NCBI GenBank assembly: GCA_964392615.1
Contig: CAYMRB010000053.1
Coordinates: 1 to 33,114, forward strand
DNA from: CAYMRB01 sp964392615
GTDB taxonomy: Bacteria; Planctomycetota; UBA8108
Reading direction: 5' to 3'
Length of the DNA: 33,114 nt
Both the position numbers and the translations under genes were made by a program. Below are positions 26,991 to 33,114 of this stretch, in pieces. The notes beneath the pieces are model-generated. The model did not search any database, was not told where the DNA came from, and saw only the letters and a list, made by a program, of their open reading frames with translations. Numbering within the stretch: the stretch's first letter is position 1; each line of letters opens with the position of its first letter.

Positions 26991-27306
26991 CGTCGGCGGT
27001 CACGAAGAGCGTGTCGAGCCACGCGGCCCACGCGGCGACCTCTCGATCGCCGGCGCTTCCCGCGCCAGCGCCCGGCTCGGACGCTCTGACCTGCTGCACG
27101 AGTTGCAGCGCGCCGTCGCGTTCCGCCTCGGTCGCGTCGCGAGCGAGAGCCCACCGCGTCGCGAGATGAATGCGCGCGGCATCGTCTGCGGCTTCGTTCG
27201 TCGCCAACAGACGCCGGGCGGCGTGCATCGCCTGTTCGGCGACGAACTTCGAGTTGCGCAGGAATAGCGCCTGCGACGGGACGTTCGTCACCGCGCGGCT
27301 CCACAC
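26989..27306 (-). pseudogene. Remnant: C-terminal part of a DUF1553 protein gene
   Basis: The minus-strand frame reads RAVTNVPSQALFLRNSKF, then VAEQAMHAARRLLA, ALARDATEAERDGAL and EVAAWAAWLDTLFVTAD. This matches the DUF1553 C-terminal pattern (TNVPxQALxLxNSxFVxEQA, a helix with LxREPTxxE, and AWAxLxxxLFxSxEF). In intact genomes a DUF1549/DUF1553 gene is commonly followed by a DUF1501 gene; here about 105 codons of the first are joined directly to the last 36 codons of the second, in a different frame. The beginning of the gene is also missing: recognisable homology stops near 27303. It is not expected to yield a functional protein. Confidence 0.75.
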
Positions 27307-27310
27307 GCGA

Positions 27311-27340
27311 TGCTCTGCGGTGCTCGGCGCGCTCTGCGTT
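27311..27340. repeat. Three imperfect ~10-bp repeats (GCTCTGCG-type)
   Basis: TGCTCTGCGG, TGCTCGGCGC and GCTCTGCGTT lie one after another right at the point where DUF1553 homology ends. Short tandem CTCTGCG-like units are familiar intergenic repeats in draft genomes of several environmental phyla. It marks the other edge of the deleted gene pair. The remaining bases to 27424 show nothing recognisable. Confidence 0.4.
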
Positions 27341-27424
27341 GAGGTCTTCGCGGGACAAGCTACGAACGGGTATGGGCCGAGGAAGGCTGTGAACGTGACG
27401 TCGAGAACGGGAGATCACCTCCTG

Positions 27425-27445
27425 GCGCTAGCCCAGCGCTAGCGC
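27425..27445 (-). terminator. Inverted repeat across the stop codon of the Clp/RF-like gene
   Basis: GCGCTAGC (27425-27432) and GCTAGCGC (27438-27445) form an 8-bp perfect stem with a 5-base loop and include the TAG stop codon. No T-tract follows on the minus strand, so termination is only possible, not shown. Confidence 0.35.
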
Positions 27446-30204
27446 ATGAGGTCGAAATCGCCGCCCAAGACCTGCGCGAACCGCCCCGTGCGCCAACCGC
27501 GCACGCTGTCGCGAACGAGCGGCGACGTCCCTTCTCGGTAGCGCCGCACGACCTCCGTCGTCTCGCCGAACTCGCTCAACGCCTCGAGCGCTCTCGCGAC
27601 GCGCGCCCGCGGCTTGCGCGGTAGCGGCTCGTCCGGCTGGGGCGCGACCGTCACGCGCACGCGCGAGCGCGACGCCGGAACCGCCCGCGGCTGTCCCGAC
27701 GATCCCTCCGTCGGGCTCTCTAGAACGTGCAGGCCGGCCTCCCGAGCGAGGAGGCGGTAGGCGCCGTACCCGCTGACGGCCACCACGAGGCGGTAAGGCT
27801 CGTCGCCCCCGGCGCGCTCTTCGAGCACGTCGAACGTCATGCGCCGCCGACGCGCCCACTTGCGGTACATCGTCGCGACGCGCTCGGCGAAGCGATCGGC
27901 AGCGACCGGATCGGCCAACGAGTCCCGCGTTCCGGCGACGACTAGGAACGCGTCGTACGGCTCGTCGGCATCGATCGTCTCGACCGCGGCGCGGACGAGA
28001 TAGAGCTGCTCGGCCAGACGCCCGACGAGCGTCGCGGGATATCGCTCGCGACCGCGCGGATCGGAACCGACGAGCCGACCCAGCAGCGACCCCGCTGTGC
28101 GCAGCCCGGCGGCGATGCGATCGCGGTACTCGACCTCACCGAGCACGGCGAAGCGAGACTTCGCGCTCCAGAATCCGGCGCTCGACATCATCGCGAGCAT
28201 CTCCTGACCGCGCTCCTTCCACGCCGTCGACTCGATGGTCTCCTCGAGCTCGCCGTAGATCGCGCCCAGGTGGCCGACCTCGTCGGGCACGCCACGAGCG
28301 CCGAGAACTAGCGTCTCCAACGACAGCTTGGCGGCCGCGTCGGTGTCGGTCGCGTGCGGAACGGCTTCGGCAGACGGCGCATCCGGTGCGTCCGGATCGA
28401 CGAACTCGACGTCGATCCGACGCCCATCGCTGCGCACGAAGAGGAACTGATCGCCCTCGGGAAAGCGGTGCGACACGATGGTCGTCGCGAGCGGCGACAG
28501 CAGGTACCGCTCGACCGCACGTCGCAGCGGCCGCGCGCCGAGCGTCTGCGAGAACCCCTTCTCGAGGAGGAACTCGAGCGCGGACTCGTCCCATTCGACC
28601 GCCCATTGCCGCTGCCGCAGGCCGCGGCGCTCGAGCACGGCAGCGAGCTCCTTCGCGAGCAGATCGCGCATGACCGAGCGGCCGAGCGGCCGAAAGCGCA
28701 CGACGCGATCGAGGCGGTTGAGGAACTCCCGCCGGAACACCGCGGAGAGCGCGCGCTCGACCGCTCCGCCTCCCTCGCCGTCCGCGGGCTTGAACCCGAT
28801 ACCGGCGCCGTCGGACGGTCCCGACGCCACGTTCGCCGTCAAGATGATGATCGTGTAGCGACAGTCCGCGACGCGCCCCCTTCCGTCCGTGAGGCGACCG
28901 TCGTCGAAGACTTGCAGGAAGAGATCCCACACGCGCGGATGCGCCTTGTCGAACTCGTCGAGGAGCATGACCGAGAACGGCTGCTCGCGAATGCGGTGAA
29001 CGAGCGCGGACTGATCCGCGCGCGGGTCCGGATCGCCGAGGATGCGCGCGAACGACTCCCAGGCCTGGAACTCGCTCATGTCGAGCCGGATCATGCGGTC
29101 GGCCGAGCCGAACAGGAACTCGGCCAGCGCCTTCGCGATCTCGGTTTTCCCGGTGCCCGTCGGACCGGTGAAGAGAAACACGCCTTGCGGTCGCGTAGGA
29201 TCGGTCAAGCCGGCCTTGATCATCGCGATCCGCTCGACCAGGCACTCGACCGCCTCGACCTGACCCATGACGCGCAACTCGAAGAACCGCCGCACGTCGT
29301 CGACGTCGAGAGGCTCGCGGTCATCGAGAATCGACACCGGCAGCCCCGTCACCCGGCCGAGCGTCGTGTACAGATCGGCCACGCTCAGCGGCGACTCCGT
29401 ATCGCCTGTCGACTCACGACGTTCGCACGTGCGCTCGAGCAGGTCGACCAGCGCGCCGGGGCTGGCTCGCTCGCCGAGGTACTGCCGCGCCAGGCTCGCG
29501 GTCTCGCGCAGGACGTGCTCGTCGGCGGGAACCCGACTGGACTGCGGGCGTCGGTCGAGCCATCGGCGGCCGAAGTCGGGAGTCTCCCGCTCGTCGAGCG
29601 CTTCCAGGCGCACGACCTCGAAGAGCCGCGCGAAGCCCGGCCGCATCTGACCGAGTCGCTCGAGCTCGGCCGGCCGCAGCTCTCCGACGACGAGCAGCTC
29701 ACCAGCCGCGATCGCGGGAAGGAGCAGGTCGAGCACGCTCGTCTCGCTGTGGCGATGGCGCCCGAACTCGAGAAGCTCGCCGAAGGTGGGGATGTTCCAC
29801 ACGAAGCGGCGCTCGCCGCGCACGGTCGTGAGGATCCGGCCGACGCGCTCCTCGAGCTCCCCGACGTACTTCTGACCCGCGATGACCTGCGCGCCGCTCG
29901 CCTCGAACACCGTCCAGCCGTTCCGGCGCAGCACGGTGAAGAGGATCGCGAGCCCGCTCGTCTTGCCGACGCCGCTTTCCCCGACGACGAGTGCCGAACG
30001 CGGCCGCTCGCTGCGCAGCGCGCGATCGACGTCGAGGACGAAGCGCTCGAGGACCGGCGTCCGTACGATCGTCTCGTCGCCGTCTTCCGGAAAACGCCCG
30101 AACGTCGCCAGGAACTGCCGGTCGACCTCACGGCTACCATCGCGCCACGCGCGAAACTGCGCCTGCAGCCCTGTCTCGAGCGCCTTGTCGAGATCTCCGA
30201 GCAA
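27439..30204 (-). CDS. Clp/Hsp100-type double AAA+ ATPase fused to a GGQ-less class-I release-factor-like domain
   Basis: The protein has 921 residues from TTG, the only plausible start codon in this frame after the upstream stop; it lies 1 base behind the previous gene. Clp_N and the ClpB middle domain are absent. D1 has Walker A GESGVGKT (75-82), but its Walker B is degenerate (FVWNIPTFGE; Asn137-Ile138 replace Asp-Glu). D2 is complete: GPTGTGKT (347-354), LLDEFDKAHP (Asp416-Glu417), TANVA (Asn458), Arg finger in FLNRLDR (Arg497), and sensor 2 GARPLRRA (556-563). The tripeptide IGF (469-471) sits where ClpA carries its ClpP-docking loop. From about 625 on, the sequence follows RF2: MMSSAGFWSAKSR (helical domain), MYRKWARRRRMTFDVLEE, GYGAYRLLAREAGLHVLESPT, RVRVTVAPQPDE, and a final RRYREGTSPLVRDSVRGWRT and LGGDFDLM. 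The whole GGQ domain is missing, and the codon-reading SPF is SPT. I infer ribosome-linked unfolding; no function is known. Confidence 0.85.
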   Translation of the reverse strand: MLGDLDKALETGLQAQFRAWRDGSREVDRQFLATFGRFPEDGDETIVRTPVLERFVLDVDRALRSERPRSALVVGESGVGKTSGLAILFTVLRRNGWTVFEASGAQVIAGQKYVGELEERVGRILTTVRGERRFVWNIPTFGELLEFGRHRHSETSVLDLLLPAIAAGELLVVGELRPAELERLGQMRPGFARLFEVVRLEALDERETPDFGRRWLDRRPQSSRVPADEHVLRETASLARQYLGERASPGALVDLLERTCERRESTGDTESPLSVADLYTTLGRVTGLPVSILDDREPLDVDDVRRFFELRVMGQVEAVECLVERIAMIKAGLTDPTRPQGVFLFTGPTGTGKTEIAKALAEFLFGSADRMIRLDMSEFQAWESFARILGDPDPRADQSALVHRIREQPFSVMLLDEFDKAHPRVWDLFLQVFDDGRLTDGRGRVADCRYTIIILTANVASGPSDGAGIGFKPADGEGGGAVERALSAVFRREFLNRLDRVVRFRPLGRSVMRDLLAKELAAVLERRGLRQRQWAVEWDESALEFLLEKGFSQTLGARPLRRAVERYLLSPLATTIVSHRFPEGDQFLFVRSDGRRIDVEFVDPDAPDAPSAEAVPHATDTDAAAKLSLETLVLGARGVPDEVGHLGAIYGELEETIESTAWKERGQEMLAMMSSAGFWSAKSRFAVLGEVEYRDRIAAGLRTAGSLLGRLVGSDPRGRERYPATLVGRLAEQLYLVRAAVETIDADEPYDAFLVVAGTRDSLADPVAADRFAERVATMYRKWARRRRMTFDVLEERAGGDEPYRLVVAVSGYGAYRLLAREAGLHVLESPTEGSSGQPRAVPASRSRVRVTVAPQPDEPLPRKPRARVARALEALSEFGETTEVVRRYREGTSPLVRDSVRGWRTGRFAQVLGGDFDLMR

Positions 30205-30205
30205 G

Positions 30206-30859
30206 TCATCGACGAACTCGAGATCGTCGTCGTCGCGACTGTCGAGCGCGAACGAAGTCCGCTACGAACTCGCGGGCCAGGGCCGTATCCCAGCGGGTCT
30301 CGAGCTCGCCCAGCACGCGAGGCACGACGGAGACCGTCGCATCGACGCGCTCCTTCAGCAGGCGCAGCGCGAAGAAGCGGGCCCAATTGGACGCTTCCTC
30401 GAGGCTGTCGACGACGCGATCGACCACGTCGCCGCCGATCTCGCCCTCGCCCCGCCGCAGCACCTCGGACGCCATGCACGCGAGGATCTGCGAGTCGCCG
30501 CCGACGTAGCGCCGCAAGGACTCGCCCGAAAGCTCGGCGAGGAGCTCGCAGCCCCTCTCGAAGTCGGCGTGGTCGAGGAGGTCGATCGGGTGGGCCGTCT
30601 GCCGGTAGAAGTCCCCGAGCCGCGCCGCGATCGCGTAGAGCTCCGGCCCGCGCGACGCGTCATGATCGTCCGAGGCCTCGTCACCGGCGTCGGCATCCGG
30701 CTCGGCTGCCGATGTCCGCTCCGAGTCGGCCGCCGGCTCGGCGTCCGGGGTGGCTGACGCGGCGCCCGGCGCGGTCCGCAGGCGACGCACGATCGTCCAC
30801 AAGGCGCCGATGCCGAATCCGGCCGCGAGGCCGACGAGCACGCAGAGAAGTTCGGACAT
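30206..30859 (-). CDS. Membrane-anchored helical protein encoded next to the Clp/RF fusion
   Basis: The protein has 217 residues. One N-terminal transmembrane segment (LLCVLVGLAAGFGIGALWTIV, about residues 4-24) is followed by RRLR, which suggests that the rest is cytoplasmic (positive-inside rule). Residues of about 30-72 are an acidic, Ala/Asp/Glu-rich linker. Residues of about 73-205 are a helical domain with HEAT-like pairs (DFERGCELLAELSGESLRRYV; VVPRVLGELETRWD). The C-terminus is very basic (RQSRRRRSRVRR), which could contact RNA or ribosomes. No family is recognised. The stop codon is 1 base before the TTG of the Clp/RF gene, which implies translational coupling and equal supply, so it may serve as its membrane adaptor. 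No clear ribosome-binding site precedes the ATG. Confidence 0.75.
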   Translation of the reverse strand: MSELLCVLVGLAAGFGIGALWTIVRRLRTAPGAASATPDAEPAADSERTSAAEPDADAGDEASDDHDASRGPELYAIAARLGDFYRQTAHPIDLLDHADFERGCELLAELSGESLRRYVGGDSQILACMASEVLRRGEGEIGGDVVDRVVDSLEEASNWARFFALRLLKERVDATVSVVPRVLGELETRWDTALAREFVADFVRARQSRRRRSRVRR

Positions 30860-30901
30860 GGGACTGGAAGGCAGCGCCCGGAAGTTGTCAGCCCGAGGGC
30901 G

Positions 30902-31276
30902 TCAGGCGACGAAGTTCCAGCTGTCGCGATAGGACGCCTCGTCGTCCCACGCGTCGGAATACTCGTGATCGCCGGACTGATCGAGCGTCAGAAGCCGCTT
31001 CATCGACCGGATCGGCACGTTGCTCCAGCTCACCGCGCAGTACTCCGGCCAATCGAACGGATCGAAGAACAAGTGAGAACTGTCGAGCTGCTCGATTTCC
31101 TCGCGCAGACGCGCGGTATGGTGCCCCTGGTAGAACTGCACGCGCTGGACGGTGCCGTCCTCCCCGAAGGTGACGAGGAACGGACGATCTTCCTCCCCGG
31201 TCAGCGCGCGGCTCAGACCGGCCGCCCAGATAACGATTTTGGTTTCGAAGTCGTACTGGACCTCGGACTGCGGCAT
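30902..31276 (-). CDS. Small cytoplasmic protein of unknown function, first gene of the Clp/RF operon
   Basis: The protein has 124 residues from an ATG with AGAGG about 6 bases upstream; an ATG 16 codons earlier has no such site. No signal peptide or membrane segment. The sequence has an alternating strand/helix look (KIVIWAAGLSRAL; PFLVTFGEDGTVQRVQFYQG; ARLREEIEQL) and an aromatic, acidic stretch (LFFDPFDWPEYCAVSW), but I recognise no family. Only 42 bases separate it from the membrane-anchored protein gene and both run toward the Clp/RF fusion, so a three-gene operon is likely. Confidence 0.7.
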   Translation of the reverse strand: MPQSEVQYDFETKIVIWAAGLSRALTGEEDRPFLVTFGEDGTVQRVQFYQGHHTARLREEIEQLDSSHLFFDPFDWPEYCAVSWSNVPIRSMKRLLTLDQSGDHEYSDAWDDEASYRDSWNFVA

Positions 31277-31417
31277 GACGGCCTCTTCGCGTTCGTAGTC
31301 AGCGATCCCCCTCCCCATCCTCATCTTCGCCTGTCAGAACGGGACGTCAACAGGCTGTCCGCGACGGCCGGTCTCGAGGCCGGCGACGATCGTCCGTCCG
31401 GCCGCTCGCGAGCGATA

Positions 31418-31449
31418 GAAAAACGCCCTGGTCTCGGGGACCAGGGCGT
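31418..31449 (-). terminator. Intrinsic terminator of the PEP-CTERM gene
   Basis: On the minus strand ACGCCCTGGTC and GACCAGGGCGT form a perfect 11-bp stem with a 5-base loop, followed at once by TTTTTCT. It begins 34 bases after the stop codon. It is the only strong Rho-independent terminator that I see in the window and it insulates the PEP-CTERM gene from the operon that starts at 31276. Confidence 0.9.
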
Positions 31450-31483
31450 CGAATTGTCTCTATCTGAAAGGAGGCCTCGCTTC

Positions 31484-32095
31484 CTACGAGCGGCGACGGC
31501 GGCGGAGTCCCGCCACGCCGAGGGCACCGAGCCCCAGCCCCATGAGCGCGACCGTGCCCGGCTCGGGGACCGGCGCGGAGCCGAGCTCCTCGATCGTCAG
31601 GGCGCGCACTCGGAAACTGCCGGAGATGCCGCGGAACTCGAGCGTGTCGGCCGTGACCCCGATCGCGAGCGTCTCGAGGCCGCGACCGCTCCACGACAGA
31701 CTCGTCAGGAACGAGCCGTCGGCCCAGAGCTCCATCGAGCCGGTGCTGCCGCGCTCGAACACGAGCGAGTCGATGACGGCGACGGTCGGGGTGAACGCGA
31801 AGGTCAGCGACTCGCCGTTGCCGACGCGGTTATTCCCCGGGTCGGTCGTGTTGCGCCCGTTGTCGACGCCGAGCCCGTTGTTCTCGTTGCGGTGGATCTC
31901 CGGCGCTGGCCGCGAACCCACCGGCCCCGCGGCCGTGATCGTCACCGAGACGCTGCCTGCGGTGAACGAGTGCGTCACGCCTTGACGCCCCCTGCCCGAC
32001 ATGCCGAACGCGGTCGCCGCGCCGCCGCCGAAGTCGAGAGTCATGGGGGCAGCGCTCACCGCGTCAACAGTGAACACAGTCAACCCCGCGATCAA
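31484..32095 (-). CDS. PEP-CTERM-sorted exported protein (probable frameshift in the signal peptide)
   Basis: About 203 residues are readable. The C-terminus is a full PEP-CTERM sorting signal: VPEPGT, a hydrophobic helix (VALMGLGLGALGVAGL) and RRRRRS, recognised by an exosortase so that the tail is cut off. The body is a beta-rich exported domain (LDFGGGAATAFG, SLVFERGSTGSMELWADGS) of the kind that precedes PEP-CTERM, without an enzyme motif. The given start is a TTG without a ribosome site and would leave a signal peptide with no basic N-region. A GAGG site and ATG (32112) lie just upstream in another frame; adding one A to AAA at 32101-32103 would join them as MSWKTLLIAGLTVFTVDAVSAA, an ideal signal peptide. 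So the true gene probably starts at 32112 and carries a 1-base deletion or sequencing error. Confidence 0.8.
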   Translation of the reverse strand: MIAGLTVFTVDAVSAAPMTLDFGGGAATAFGMSGRGRQGVTHSFTAGSVSVTITAAGPVGSRPAPEIHRNENNGLGVDNGRNTTDPGNNRVGNGESLTFAFTPTVAVIDSLVFERGSTGSMELWADGSFLTSLSWSGRGLETLAIGVTADTLEFRGISGSFRVRALTIEELGSAPVPEPGTVALMGLGLGALGVAGLRRRRRS

Positions 32096-32118
32096 CAGTG
32101 TTTCCAGCTCATTTGCAT

Positions 32119-32190
32119 ACCCTCAGCCGTTGGGCTTCCTCAGTAACTGTCCCAGACGATCGCTTCCCGATGGGAAACCTCTTGCCGCCT
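32119..32190 (-). promoter_or_regulatory. Possible structured leader of the PEP-CTERM gene
   Basis: Directly upstream of the probable ribosome site are two small hairpins on the minus strand: AGCC-CAAC-GGCT (32125-32136), touching the GAGG site, and TTCCC-ATC-GGGAA (32164-32176). They might control access to the ribosome site. They do not match a riboswitch class that I know; the conserved c-di-GMP-I core (GACGCAAAGC with a GAAA loop) is absent. Confidence 0.25.
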
Positions 32191-32609
32191 GATCGGAATC
32201 TTCAAACCCGAGAGCATCGACGTTATCCGGTACTCCGGGGCGTGTAAAGGGCTGCAGGCGGCTTTTCCCCCCTTCTCGTGACATTCCTCACGGAACTCCC
32301 GAACGCTGCCCGAATAACGGCCGAACCCGGTCGCCACCCAACCCGATGATCGGTCCGGGGGCGACGATCCGGGAGAGTCTCCGCGAGCGACGCAGCGCGT
32401 CACTCGTGACGCAAACCGTCGACACTCCGCGTCACGTGGTCTTCCGGCGGGTCGGGCGCGTGAGGCCGAGCAACGACTTGGGCGCGCGTCGGCGAACCGG
32501 TACGGAAGTTGGACCGATGACTGTCACGGCGCGGTCCGAGGGCTGGCGCGCTGGGTATTACGGGTCCAAGCGGTTTCGGGCACCGCCGAGCCGAGAACGG
32601 AGAGTTGCG
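32191..32609. other. Divergent intergenic region without a recognised gene
   Basis: This region separates the PEP-CTERM gene from the prepilin genes. The plus-strand frame of the prepilin is open through it, but the extra N-terminal residues are basic, low in structure and would bury the prepilin leader, so I treat it as non-coding. It should contain both promoters; I cannot place their boxes securely. Confidence 0.5.
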
Positions 32610-33026
32610 ATGCGGCACGTCGACCCGCCCGCGAGCGGTCGTTGGGCGATTTCCGGAGACCGGGGTGATCCGAGGCGCGAGGGAGGCTGGACCCTGCTCG
32701 AGATTGCCGTCGGGCTGACGCTCATCGCGATCATTCTCCTCGGCGTGACCGCGACCCTGTCGACGGCGGCGGTCGGCACGCGCAATTCGAACGAGCGCGT
32801 CGCCAGCCAAATGCTGCTCGCGCGCGTGCTGGACGAGACGCAGGCGAGCCCGTGGGATTCGCTGCAGAGCTTCAACGGCATGTTCGTAGTCGAAGGCGAT
32901 CACCGCGCGGACATCACGGTGGCGCCCGTCGACATCAACCTGATGCAGATTCAAGTCGACGTATCGTCACTGACGAACCCGGCCGTGGCGAGCACGGGGG
33001 TCGTACTGGTAGCGGCAACCGATTGA
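32610..33026 (+). CDS. Type IV prepilin/pseudopilin-like protein
   Basis: The protein has 138 residues from an ATG preceded by GGAGAG; ATG 32517 is a possible longer start. A basic leader of 26 residues ends in RREGG, then WTLLEIAVGLTLIAIILLGVTATL: the class III prepilin motif with Gly at -1 and Glu at +5, followed by the long hydrophobic helix. The first mature residue is Trp rather than the usual Phe or Met. The soluble part is short (about 90 residues) and beta-rich (DITVAPVDINLMQIQVDVSS), as in minor pilins or GspI/J-type pseudopilins. A prepilin peptidase (PilD-like) would cut and methylate it. The next gene, 14 bases downstream, encodes another prepilin, so this is the start of a pilus or type II secretion pseudopilin cluster. 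Confidence 0.85.
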   Translation: MRHVDPPASGRWAISGDRGDPRREGGWTLLEIAVGLTLIAIILLGVTATLSTAAVGTRNSNERVASQMLLARVLDETQASPWDSLQSFNGMFVVEGDHRADITVAPVDINLMQIQVDVSSLTNPAVASTGVVLVAATD

Positions 33027-33040
33027 GACCCGGAGACGCC

Positions 33041-33114
33041 ATGCAGCGGTCGCGACGCGACGAGGGATTCACGTTGGTCGAACTGCTCGTGGTGATCGGC
33101 ATCATCGCGCTGTT
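33041..33114 (+). CDS. N-terminus of a second prepilin-like protein (3' truncated by the window)
   Basis: Only 24 residues are visible. After the basic leader QRSRRDEG comes FTLVELLVVIGIIAL, the canonical type IV prepilin/pseudopilin motif with Phe at +1 and Glu at +5. A GGAG ribosome site is about 7 bases upstream. It belongs with the preceding prepilin gene in a pilus or type II secretion-like cluster that continues beyond the window. Confidence 0.9.
   Translation, partial: MQRSRRDEGFTLVELLVVIGIIAL

Noticed and set aside
30137..30209. The ATG at 30209 as the start of the Clp/RF protein
   Set aside because: It is in a different frame from the Walker A and all other Clp motifs.
28354..31173. 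A 939-codon plus-strand open frame across the Clp/RF operon
   Set aside because: It is antisense to three genes with clear motifs and has the Arg/Glu/His-rich composition of an antisense shadow in GC-rich DNA; no domain is visible.
32119..32250. A c-di-GMP riboswitch before the PEP-CTERM gene
   Set aside because: The conserved GACGCAAAGC core and GAAA tetraloop of the GEMM class are not found; only two small hairpins are visible.

Overview
The window is high-GC DNA from a bacterium that is most likely a planctomycete or a close relative. The evidence is the gene families: two secreted formylglycine sulfatases, a triple DUF1080 (3-keto-disaccharide hydrolase-like) protein, a Tat-exported Gfo/Idh/MocA oxidoreductase, remnants of a DUF1553/DUF1501 gene pair, a PEP-CTERM protein, and many exported or lipid-anchored proteins of unknown function. 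This lineage call is an inference; there is no rRNA or marker gene here. A run of exactly 100 N shows that the window is a scaffold, probably from a draft or metagenomic assembly.

Layout. (1) 1-3487, plus strand: the tail of an unidentified gene, an exported squalene-cyclase-fold protein and an exported beta-repeat protein, overlapping end to end as one translationally coupled unit. (2) 3663-5591: a membrane-anchored HEAT-repeat protein. (3) 5609-11656: a probable glycan-degradation operon made of a Tat-exported oxidoreductase, the triple DUF1080 protein and a sulfatase fused to an acetylxylan-esterase-like hydrolase. A second sulfatase converges on it (11669-13105, minus). (4) 13106-13555: an intergenic region with a 7-bp tandem repeat that runs into the assembly gap, followed by a cysteine desulfurase that may be translated from a leaderless mRNA. 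(5) 14762-20584, minus: an exported zinc-finger protein, a cytoplasmic Gfo/Idh/MocA oxidoreductase, a xylose-isomerase-like TIM barrel, and an M49 (dipeptidyl peptidase III-like) lipoprotein. (6) 20733-26869, plus: a metallo-beta-lactamase/SGNH hydrolase fusion and three lipoproteins (helical, collagen-like, and one built of Gly-aromatic tetrads). (7) 26880-27306, minus: a scar in which the end of a DUF1553 gene is joined to the last 36 codons of a DUF1501 gene. (8) 27439-31276, minus: a probable three-gene operon ending in the most unusual gene here. (9) 31484-33114: a PEP-CTERM protein with a probable frameshift in its signal peptide, diverging from two prepilin-like genes.

The outstanding gene is 27439-30204 (minus). 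It encodes a Clp/Hsp100-type double AAA+ ATPase whose C-terminal third resembles a bacterial class-I peptide release factor (RF2-like): the helical N-domain, the codon-recognition superdomain and the terminal strand/helix region are present, but the peptidyl-hydrolysing GGQ domain is cleanly absent. It is preceded by a membrane-anchored helical protein (1 bp away) and a small unknown protein. I infer a possible ribosome- or translation-coupled unfoldase. No function is established, and I could not check whether this architecture has been described.
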